From CAIKMD01 sp036490955 (GTDB lineage Bacteria > Pseudomonadota > Alphaproteobacteria > ATCC43930 > CGMCC-115725): a DNA stretch of 15,329 nucleotides. A program made the translations under genes and the position numbers. Under the pieces are notes generated by a model. The model did not search any database. It saw nothing but the letters and a program-made list of their open reading frames with translations, and was not told the origin of the DNA. Of this stretch, positions 5,730-12,421 are shown piece by piece. The stretch spans positions 1-15,329 of the forward strand of contig DASXCX010000022.1 of the NCBI GenBank assembly GCA_036490955.1. Direction: 5' to 3'. Within the stretch, counting starts at the first letter, position 1, and each line of letters starts with the position of its first letter.

Positions 5730-7937
5730 ATGACAGGCGGCGAAACGCTCACTCGCGCCGCCGCTCCAGCGCCGACAGGCGCTCCCGAAGCGCGTGCTCC
5801 TATCATGCGCCAGTTCGAGCTGGTCGAGCGCGTTAAATCCTATGATCCGAATGCCGATGAAGACGCGTTGAACCGCGCCTACGTTTTTTCGACCAGGGCG
5901 CATGGATCGCAACTGCGCGCGTCGGGAGATCCCTATTTCTCGCATCCTGTCGCAGTTGCCGGCATCCTTTCGAGCATGAAGCTCGATGGTGCTTCCATCA
6001 TCACCGGACTGCTGCATGACACGGTCGAGGATACGCTCGCGACGCTCGACAACATCGAGAAGCTGTTCGGACCGGAGATCGCGCGGCTGGTCGATGGCGT
6101 GACCAAGCTGTCGCGGCTCGAGCTGCAATCCGACCAGACGCGCCAGGCGGAGAATTTCCGCAAGCTCGTTCTCGCGATGTCGGAAGACATCCGTGTGCTA
6201 TTGGTAAAGCTCGCCGACCGGCTGCACAACATGCGCACGCTCCGTTTTATCAAGGACGCGGATAAGCGCCGCCGCATCGCACGCGAGACGATGGAGATAT
6301 ATGCGCCGCTTGCCGAGCGTATTGGCATGCATGAGATGAAGGATGAGCTCGAAGACCTCGCTTTCGGCGAGCTCTATCCCGAGGCGCGCGAAGGCATCAA
6401 GACGCGGCTGGCCTTCCTGAAGGACAGGGGAGGCGATCTCGTCGCGCGCGTGCTGCGTGAGTTGACACAGACTCTCCAAGAGGGCGGCGTCGCTGCCGAA
6501 TTGTCCGGCCGAGAAAAATCGCCCTATTCGATCTGGCGCAAGATGCAGCGCAAGAATGTCGGTTTCGAGCAACTTTCCGACATCATGGCGTTTCGCGTCG
6601 TCGTCGAAGACGTTGGCGCCTGCTATCACGCGCTCGGCGTGGTGCACAGCAAGTATCCGGTCGTGCCAGGCCGCTTCAAGGATTATATCTCGACGCCAAA
6701 GGCCAACAATTATAGCTCCCTGCATACTGGCGTGATCGGTCCGGAGCGGCAGCGCGTCGAGTTGCAAATCCGCACCCGCGAGATGCATGAGGTCGCCGAG
6801 CTCGGCGTCGCCGCGCATTGGGTTTATAAGCAATCGGCTCAGCCGGGAACCGAAGGTCGGCAATACCGATGGTTGCGCGAGTTGCTCGATATTTTGGAGC
6901 ACGCGTCAGATCCGCAGGAATTCCTCGAGCACACCAAGCTTGAGATGTTCCAAGATCAAGTCTTCTGCTTCACGCCGAAAGGCGATCTCATTGAATTGCC
7001 GCGTGGCTCGACCCCGGTCGATTTTGCCTACGCCGTCCATTCCGAGATCGGCGATACCTGCGTCGGCGCCAAGGTCAACGGCAAGCTCGTGCCGCTGCGT
7101 ACGACCCTGGTCAACGGCGATCAGGTCGAGATTGTCACCTCGAAAGCGCAGACACCGTCGCCGACCTGGGAACGCTTCGTCGTTTCCGGCAAGGCGCGCG
7201 CGCGCATCCGCCGCTTCGTCCGGACGCAGCAGCGCCAGCAATATCTCGATCTCGGTAAGGCGATCTTGCAAAAAGCCTTTCGGCAGGAAGGCCACGACCT
7301 GATCGAGAAAGCGCTGAGCGACGTCCTCAGCACCTTCAATGTCCAGACGGTCGACGATCTCTATGTTGCCGTCGGCGAGGGGCTCCATACCGGCCGCGAG
7401 GTCGTGCATGCGCTGCATCCACCGAAGCCTGAGCAACGCGCGGCCAAGGTCGTGCCGCTGGTCACGGCGCGCGGCAAAAAGCCGGAAAATGCGGTACCGA
7501 TCCGCGGACTCATTCCCGGCATGGCGGTGCACTACGCCGGGTGCTGTCACCCGTTGCCGGGCGATCGTATCGTTGGCATCGTCACGACGGGGAAGGGCGT
7601 GACCATCCATACGATCGACTGCGAAACGCTTGCCACCTTTGCCGAAACGCCGGAGCGCTGGCTCGATGTCGCCTGGGACGACGATGCGTCGGCGGGCGGG
7701 CATGTCGGCCGGGTCAATGTCACGCTGGGCAACGAACCGGGGAGTCTCGGCAGTTTGACCACGGTGATCGGCAAGGGCGGCGGCAACATCACCAATCTAA
7801 AAATTACCAACCGCTCGCTCGATTTCTTCGAGATTCTCGTCGATATCGAGGTCCAAAATCTGCGGCATCTGACGAATATCATCGCCGCTTTGCGGGCGAC
7901 GCCGGTGATTAATTCGGTCGAACGCGCCCGAGGGTGA
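5730..7937 (+). CDS. rel: Bifunctional (p)ppGpp synthetase/hydrolase (Rel/SpoT type)
   Basis: The 735-residue protein makes and degrades (p)ppGpp, the stringent-response alarmone. The HD hydrolase domain is intact: SHPVAVA with H72, LLHDTVEDT with H96 and D97, and KLADRLHNMRT (160-170). The synthetase domain has GRFKDYISTPKANNYSSLHT (314-333); RFKD, rather than the EFDD-type sequence of synthetase-only RelA, marks the bifunctional class. TGS spans about 410-470, the Cys-containing HYAGCCHPLPGD lies at 601-612, and the ACT domain begins near 662 (GNEPGSLGSLTTVIG). The start at 5730 adds about 25 Ala/Pro-rich residues; an ATG at 5805 (MRQFELVERV) matches the usual N-terminus and may be the true start. 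It lies 4 nt after rpoZ and 4 nt before pdxJ. Confidence 0.96.
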   Translation: MTGGETLTRAAAPAPTGAPEARAPIMRQFELVERVKSYDPNADEDALNRAYVFSTRAHGSQLRASGDPYFSHPVAVAGILSSMKLDGASIITGLLHDTVEDTLATLDNIEKLFGPEIARLVDGVTKLSRLELQSDQTRQAENFRKLVLAMSEDIRVLLVKLADRLHNMRTLRFIKDADKRRRIARETMEIYAPLAERIGMHEMKDELEDLAFGELYPEAREGIKTRLAFLKDRGGDLVARVLRELTQTLQEGGVAAELSGREKSPYSIWRKMQRKNVGFEQLSDIMAFRVVVEDVGACYHALGVVHSKYPVVPGRFKDYISTPKANNYSSLHTGVIGPERQRVELQIRTREMHEVAELGVAAHWVYKQSAQPGTEGRQYRWLRELLDILEHASDPQEFLEHTKLEMFQDQVFCFTPKGDLIELPRGSTPVDFAYAVHSEIGDTCVGAKVNGKLVPLRTTLVNGDQVEIVTSKAQTPSPTWERFVVSGKARARIRRFVRTQQRQQYLDLGKAILQKAFRQEGHDLIEKALSDVLSTFNVQTVDDLYVAVGEGLHTGREVVHALHPPKPEQRAAKVVPLVTARGKKPENAVPIRGLIPGMAVHYAGCCHPLPGDRIVGIVTTGKGVTIHTIDCETLATFAETPERWLDVAWDDDASAGGHVGRVNVTLGNEPGSLGSLTTVIGKGGGNITNLKITNRSLDFFEILVDIEVQNLRHLTNIIAALRATPVINSVERARG

Positions 7938-7941
7938 CCGT

Positions 7942-8715
7942 ATGGCGGGGCACGAAGCGAATCGGCGCAAGCTGCGCTTGGGTGTCAACATCGATCACGT
8001 TGCGACGATCCGCAACGCGCGCGGCGGCAAGCATCCCGATCCGATCCGCGCCGCGCGTCTCGCCGAACAGGCGGGCGCTGACGGCATCACTGCGCATCTT
8101 CGCGAGGACCGGCGACATATCAGCGACGAAGACATCGCGCGTCTCGCGCGCGAGCTGACGGTTCCGCTTAATCTCGAAATGGCCGCGACCGATCAGATGC
8201 TTGCAATCGCGCTGAAGCACAAGCCCCACGCGGCGTGCCTCGTGCCGGAACGCCGTGCTGAACTGACCACCGAAGGCGGGCTCGATGTTGCCGCCGCGGC
8301 CGCACGGCTCGCGCCTTTCGTCGGGCAGCTGACTCAAGCCGGCATTCGCGCGTCACTCTTTATCGATCCAGAGCCAAAGCAACTCGAAGCGGCAAAAGCG
8401 ATCGGCGCGCCGGTGATCGAGTTGCATACGGGGGCCTACTGCGAAGCCGAAGGCGCGCAGCGTGCATTAGTGCTCAAGCGCATTGTCGATGCCGCGGCGC
8501 TGGCCGAGGCGCTCGGCCTCGAATGCCATGCCGGGCATGGGCTTGGTTTCGAGACGGTTGGTCCGATCGCTGCGGTTCAGACGATTGTCGAGCTCAATAT
8601 CGGCCATTTCCTCGTCGGCGAAGCGATTTTCGGCGGGCTCGACAGCGCGATTCGCCGCATGCGCGCGTTGATGGAACAGGGGCGCGCCACTGCGCTCGGC
8701 GTCAAGACCGCGTGA
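7942..8715 (+). CDS. pdxJ: Pyridoxine 5'-phosphate synthase
   Basis: PdxJ condenses 1-deoxyxylulose 5-phosphate with 3-amino-2-oxopropyl phosphate, the ring-closing step of DXP-dependent vitamin B6 synthesis. It is a 257-residue TIM barrel. The signature stretches are LGVNIDHVATIRNARGG (residues 13-29), ITAHLREDRRHI with H52, R54 and H59, VPLNLEMAAT with E79, ELHTGAYCEAE (160-170), and CHAGHGLGFETV with H196 and H199. The start is 4 nt after rel's stop, so it probably belongs to the rpoZ-rel transcript. Its end overlaps the acpS start by 4 nt, the pdxJ-acpS pairing widely seen in proteobacteria. The first ten residues are slightly longer and more basic than usual. Confidence 0.97.
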   Translation: MAGHEANRRKLRLGVNIDHVATIRNARGGKHPDPIRAARLAEQAGADGITAHLREDRRHISDEDIARLARELTVPLNLEMAATDQMLAIALKHKPHAACLVPERRAELTTEGGLDVAAAAARLAPFVGQLTQAGIRASLFIDPEPKQLEAAKAIGAPVIELHTGAYCEAEGAQRALVLKRIVDAAALAEALGLECHAGHGLGFETVGPIAAVQTIVELNIGHFLVGEAIFGGLDSAIRRMRALMEQGRATALGVKTA

Positions 8716-9119
8716 TCATCGGTATCGGCAGCGATCTCATCGACATCCGCCGCATCGAGCGGACGCTCGCGCGCTATGGCGAGAAGTTCATCGCGCGCAT
8801 CTTCACGGAGGAAGAGCGGCGCCGCTCGGAGCGGCGTGCGAATCGCGCGACTAGTTACGCGAAACGCTACGCCGCAAAGGAAGCGTGCTCGAAAGCGCTC
8901 GGCACCGGTTTCCGCAGCGGTGTCTATTGGCGGGATTTGGGGGTCGTGAATTTGGCGAGTGGACAGCCGACGCTCGTGTTGACGGGCGGTGCGTTGGCCC
9001 AGCTCGAAAGAATGGTTCCCAGGGGCATGGTTGCGAAGATCGAATTGACGCTGACCGACGAGCCGCCACTGGCAAGCGCCTTTGTCATCATCAGCGCCGA
9101 ACCGATTCCGATACCTTGA
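8712..9119 (+). CDS. acpS: Holo-[acyl-carrier-protein] synthase
   Basis: AcpS moves the 4'-phosphopantetheine arm from coenzyme A to acyl carrier protein, activating it for fatty acid synthesis. The GTG at 8712 overlaps the pdxJ stop (GTGA) and begins MIIGIGSDLIDIRRIER, the family start, with the metal-binding D8. The second signature is YAAKEACSKALGTG with E57 as the other magnesium ligand. The protein is 135 residues, a little over the usual 120-126; the middle carries an extra RRSERRANRATSY-like basic stretch. The start is translationally coupled to pdxJ. The reading frame is open further upstream, but that part has no similarity to the family. Confidence 0.95.
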   Translation: MIIGIGSDLIDIRRIERTLARYGEKFIARIFTEEERRRSERRANRATSYAKRYAAKEACSKALGTGFRSGVYWRDLGVVNLASGQPTLVLTGGALAQLERMVPRGMVAKIELTLTDEPPLASAFVIISAEPIPIP

Positions 9120-9136
9120 AAAAGGCCCGGCTGCCC

Positions 9137-9165
9137 TTGACTTCGCCGACCCCGCGCGGCTAACT
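9137..9165 (+). promoter_or_regulatory. Candidate sigma70-type promoter for lepB-rnc-era
   Basis: TTGACT (9137-9142) and CTAACT (9160-9165) are 17 nt apart in the 109-nt gap after acpS. The -35 is strong and the -10 weak. The leader would be about 57 nt, with GAGAG at 9216-9220 before the lepB ATG. Confidence 0.4.
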
Positions 9166-9228
9166 CTGGCTCCACGGCGTCCCGCACAAGCAAAACCAGC
9201 CTGATCAATAAGTTAGAGAGCATTCTTA

Positions 9229-10020
9229 ATGGCAAGGAAAGTGACGGGCGGAATCGGTGAGACGCTTAAGACGATCATCTATGCAATTGTTATTGCACTT
9301 TTTATCCGCACCTTTTTCTACGAGCCCTTCAGTATCCCCTCCGCCTCGATGGTTCCGACCCTTCTCGTCGGCGACTATCTCTTCGTCTCGAAATTCTCCT
9401 ACGGCTATAGCCGGTACTCACTGCCGCTCGGCCTGCCGCTTTTCTCCGGACGTATCTTCTTCAACGAGCCGCATCGCGGCGATGTCGTCGTCTTCAAGCT
9501 GCCCTGTCAGTATCCGCAACTCAACCCGGCCGCCGCCGCCGCCGAAGCTGCGCGCTGCGACGGCTCGACCGATTTCATCAAGCGCTTGATCGGCCTGCCC
9601 GGCGACAAGATCCAGATGAAGGGGGGCATCCTCAACGTCAATGGCCAGCCGGTGAAGCGCGAGCGCCTCGAGCCCTATTTCTATACCGAGGACGGCCGCA
9701 CCGCGACCTTCGCGCAATATATCGAAACCCTGCCCAACGGCTATCGCCACAACATCATTGAGCTTGGCGACGATCAACCGCTCGACAACACCGACGAATT
9801 CACCGTCCCGTCCAACACCTATTTCATGATGGGCGACAATCGCGACGACAGCGCCGACAGCCGCGACCCGAACAGCGGCGTCGGCTTCGTGCCGGCGGAG
9901 AATCTCGTCGGCAAGGCGCAATTCATCTTCTTCTCGACCGATGGCTATGCGCGCTGGTGGGAGGTCTGGAAGTGGCCTTTCACCATTCGCTATGGCCGCC
10001 TGCTCTCGGGTATTCATTGA
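9229..10020 (+). CDS. lepB: Signal peptidase I
   Basis: Signal peptidase I removes signal peptides from exported proteins at the outer face of the inner membrane. The 263-residue protein has one N-terminal membrane segment (about residues 13-30), then the catalytic box FSIPSASMVPTL with nucleophile S40, the box DFIKRLIGLPGD with general-base K118, and the C-terminal MGDNRDDSADSR (201-212). An Ala-rich insertion with a Cys at each end (C93 to C110) lies between the two catalytic boxes. ATG is preceded by GAGAG at 8 nt. The stop overlaps the rnc start by one base (TGATG), the conserved lepB-rnc linkage. Confidence 0.97.
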   Translation: MARKVTGGIGETLKTIIYAIVIALFIRTFFYEPFSIPSASMVPTLLVGDYLFVSKFSYGYSRYSLPLGLPLFSGRIFFNEPHRGDVVVFKLPCQYPQLNPAAAAAEAARCDGSTDFIKRLIGLPGDKIQMKGGILNVNGQPVKRERLEPYFYTEDGRTATFAQYIETLPNGYRHNIIELGDDQPLDNTDEFTVPSNTYFMMGDNRDDSADSRDPNSGVGFVPAENLVGKAQFIFFSTDGYARWWEVWKWPFTIRYGRLLSGIH

Positions 10021-10724
10021 TGGACGAAGCGGTTCCGGGCGTCACTGCGCTGGAAGAAACGCTCGGCCACCGCTTCGCCAATCCGGATTTGCTGATCGAG
10101 GCGCTCACCCATCCGAGCGCGCTGCGCCGCCGAGGCATCTCGCGCCGCGGCTACGAGCGGCTTGAGTTCCTCGGCGACCGTGTCCTCGGCCTTATCATCG
10201 CCGAGCTACTGTGGCGGCGCTTTCCCGGCGAGGCCGAAGGCGAGATGACGCGGCGCCATACGCATCTTGTGCGTCGGGAGGCCTTGGCCGAGGTCGCGCA
10301 GGCCGTTGGCCTCGGCGCGCGGCTGATCGTCTCGAAAGGTGAGGAGGGCGCCGGCGTGCGCGAGAACAAGAGCGTGCTCGCCGATGTCTGCGAGGCGGTG
10401 ATCGCCGCGCTCTATATTGATGGCGGGCTTGATACCGCGCGCAGCTTCGTCGAGACCCGCTGGGAAATGCGCTTGAGCAGGCTCGGCGCGCCGCCGCGCG
10501 ATCCGAAGACGAGCCTGCAGGAATGGGTGCAGGCGCGCGGGTTGCCGCTGCCCGCTTATGCCACTGTTGCCGCGGAAGGCCCGGCGCATAAGCGCCGTTT
10601 TACCGTCACCGTGAAGGTCGAGGGCTTGGAAAAAGCCACGGCCACCGCCACCGGGTCGTCGAAACGTGGCGCCGAGATCGCGGCCGCTGCCGCCGCACTC
10701 TCTGCCATGGGACTCGCTCCATGA
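10020..10724 (+). CDS. rnc: Ribonuclease III
   Basis: RNase III cuts double-stranded RNA, including rRNA precursors. The 234-residue protein has the family signature YERLEFLGDRVLGL (residues 45-58) with E49 and D53, and the second metal pair D122 and E125 in LADVCEAVIAALYIDGG. The double-stranded RNA-binding domain runs from about 161 (DPKTSLQEWVQARG) to the end, with TGSSKRGAEIAAA as its last helix. The ATG at 10020 shares its A with the lepB stop, so translation is coupled. The frame is open upstream within lepB, but the family N-terminus (LEETLGHRFANPDLLIEALTH) starts just after this ATG. era follows 7 nt after the stop. Confidence 0.96.
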   Translation: MDEAVPGVTALEETLGHRFANPDLLIEALTHPSALRRRGISRRGYERLEFLGDRVLGLIIAELLWRRFPGEAEGEMTRRHTHLVRREALAEVAQAVGLGARLIVSKGEEGAGVRENKSVLADVCEAVIAALYIDGGLDTARSFVETRWEMRLSRLGAPPRDPKTSLQEWVQARGLPLPAYATVAAEGPAHKRRFTVTVKVEGLEKATATATGSSKRGAEIAAAAAALSAMGLAP

Positions 10725-10731
10725 CAAAACG

Positions 10732-11625
10732 ATGAGCCTTCGCTGCGGCTATGTCGCGCTGGTCGGCGCGCCCAATGCCGGCAAATCGACGTTGCTCAAT
10801 CTCCTCGTCGGCACCAAGCTGTCGATCGTTACGCCCAAAGTGCAGACGACGCGCAGCCGTGTACTCGGCATCGCCCTGAAAGGCGAGGTGCAACTCATCT
10901 TCGTCGACACGCCGGGCATCTTCGCACCGAAGCGCCGCCTTGATCGCGCGATGGTGGCGGCTGCCTGGGCGGGCGCCGAGGATGCGGATCTTGTCGTCGT
11001 GCTGGTCGATGCGGCGCGCGGCATCGACGACGATACACGGGGCATCCTAGAACGTTTGAAAGGGACGCAGTGCCGCCGTGTCTTGGCGCTCAATAAGATC
11101 GATCTCGTCAAGCGCGAGCAGCTCTTGCCGCTCGCCGGCGAACTCGCGCGGCTCTGCGATTTCGAGCGCGTCTTCATGATCTCCTCGACCGCGGGCGACG
11201 GCACGGCCAACCTCGCGGAATTCCTCGCCGGTGCCGTGCCGGAAGCGCCGTGGCTCTACCCCGAGGATCAGCTCACCGATCTGCCGCAGCGCCTACTCGC
11301 CGCCGAGATCACGCGCGAGCAGCTTTATCTCCAGCTGCACCAGGAGTTGCCCTATGCCGCCGCCGTCGAGACCGAGCAATGGGAAGAACGCCAAGACGGC
11401 AGCGTCAAGATCAGCCAAGTCATCCATATACAGCGCGAGGGCCAGAAGGCGATCGTGCTCGGTAAAGGCGGAACACAGGTGAAGAAGATCGGCGCTGCGG
11501 CGCGCGCCGAATTGGAAAAGCTGCTCGAGCGCCGCGTGCATCTTTTCCTCTTCGTGCGCGTGACGCCCGAATGGGCCGAGGATCGCGAGCGGTACGCAGC
11601 ACTGGGGCTCGATTATCCGGAGTGA
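10732..11625 (+). CDS. era: GTPase Era
   Basis: Era is a GTPase that binds the 3' end of 16S rRNA during 30S subunit assembly. In this 297-residue protein G1 is GAPNAGKST (12-20), the switch region is VQTTRSRVLGI (37-47), G3 is DTPGIF (59-64), G4 is NKID (121-124) and G5 is SSTAGDG (151-157). The KH RNA-binding domain has REGQKAIVLGKGGTQVKKIG (235-254) and ends with the typical RYAALGLDYPE. The ATG at 10732 gives the canonical start; longer in-frame starts lie inside rnc and are not supported. It is 7 nt after rnc, so a processing nuclease and a ribosome assembly factor share a transcript. Confidence 0.97.
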   Translation: MSLRCGYVALVGAPNAGKSTLLNLLVGTKLSIVTPKVQTTRSRVLGIALKGEVQLIFVDTPGIFAPKRRLDRAMVAAAWAGAEDADLVVVLVDAARGIDDDTRGILERLKGTQCRRVLALNKIDLVKREQLLPLAGELARLCDFERVFMISSTAGDGTANLAEFLAGAVPEAPWLYPEDQLTDLPQRLLAAEITREQLYLQLHQELPYAAAVETEQWEERQDGSVKISQVIHIQREGQKAIVLGKGGTQVKKIGAAARAELEKLLERRVHLFLFVRVTPEWAEDRERYAALGLDYPE

Positions 11626-11634
11626 CGCGAGGCG

Positions 11635-11657
11635 GTCCCCCACTTTCGCGGGGTGAC
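11635..11657 (+). other. Small hairpin between era and recO
   Basis: In the 55-nt gap, GTCCCC can pair with GGGGTGAC (one bulged A) around ACTTTCGC. There is no T-tract, so it is more likely an mRNA structure or chance than a terminator. Confidence 0.2.
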
Positions 11658-11680
11658 GATTAGAAAGTAGTGCGGCAATT

Positions 11681-12421
11681 ATGCAGTGGTCCGACGATGG
11701 CATCGTGCTGGCAACCCGGGCACATGGCGAGCGGGCGCTTGTCGTGCAGTTGCTGACGCGCGAGCATGGCCGTCATGCCGGGTTGTTGCGTGGCGGACAA
11801 TCGCCCAAAACACGGGCGCATTGGCAGATCGGCAATCGCCTCTCCGTCACGTGGCGCGCGCGGCTTGCCGAGCATCTTGGTTTCTTGACCGGCGAGGTAT
11901 CGGATGCGTACGCGGCCAAGCTTCTCGACGATCCGCTGCGGCTTGGCGCGCTGGCATCGGCCGCGGCGCTTGCGGCGGCGGCGTTGCCCGAGCGCGAGCC
12001 GCATCCGCGCGCCTATCGCTTGCTGCTGCATCTGATCGAGGCGCTCGGCGCCGACGACCGCTGGGCGATCGCTTATGTCGAATGGGAGATCGCGCTCTTG
12101 GAGGAGCTCGGTTTCGGCCTCGATCTCTCGTCTTGCGCCGCGACCGGGGCGACCGACAATCTCGTTTATGTCTCGCCACGCTCGGGCCAAGCGGTGTCGG
12201 CCACGGCGGGTGCGCCTTACCGAGAAAAGCTCTTGCCTCTGCCCGCGTTTTTGTGCGGCCAGATCGCTCGGCCCGAAGCACAAGACATGCTCGACGGGCT
12301 GCGACTCGCGGGGTTTTTCCTCGAGCAGCGCGTCTTCGCGCCGCATCAGGCGAAATTACCCGCGGCGCGCAGCCGATATGTTGACGCGCTTACCAAGGTT
12401 CTTGCTATATCGGCATCATGA
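11681..12421 (+). CDS. recO: DNA repair protein RecO
   Basis: RecO works with RecR to load RecA onto SSB-coated single-stranded DNA during gap repair. The 246-residue protein starts with the OB-fold domain (WSDDGIVLATRAHGERALVVQLLTREHGRHAGL, about residues 3-36, and LSVTWRARLAEHLGFL). The helical C-terminal domain includes RLLLHLIEALG and YVEWEIALLEELGFGLDLSSCAATG. The four-cysteine zinc site found in some RecO proteins is absent: only one Cys is seen at the expected region and one further on, as in other alphaproteobacterial homologues. The ribosome binding site is weak (GAAAG). Its ATGA end overlaps the parC start, and its last codons carry a candidate parC promoter. Confidence 0.93.
   Translation: MQWSDDGIVLATRAHGERALVVQLLTREHGRHAGLLRGGQSPKTRAHWQIGNRLSVTWRARLAEHLGFLTGEVSDAYAAKLLDDPLRLGALASAAALAAAALPEREPHPRAYRLLLHLIEALGADDRWAIAYVEWEIALLEELGFGLDLSSCAATGATDNLVYVSPRSGQAVSATAGAPYREKLLPLPAFLCGQIARPEAQDMLDGLRLAGFFLEQRVFAPHQAKLPAARSRYVDALTKVLAISAS
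12381..12410 (+). promoter_or_regulatory. Candidate internal promoter for parC inside recO
   Basis: A perfect-core TTGACG (12381-12386) is followed by CTATAT after 18 nt (12405-12410), or TATATC after 19. Transcription would start at about 12417, at or next to the parC ATG (12418), implying a leaderless or nearly leaderless mRNA. No ribosome binding site precedes the ATG. Confidence 0.35.

Noticed and set aside
6906..7703. 265-codon minus-strand frame opposite rel
   Set aside because: Fully antisense to rel over its TGS and following region, with no recognisable motif; rel is intact in its own frame.
9120..9140. Possible terminator hairpin just after acpS
   Set aside because: Only a four-base-pair stem with a large loop can be drawn, and there is no T-tract.
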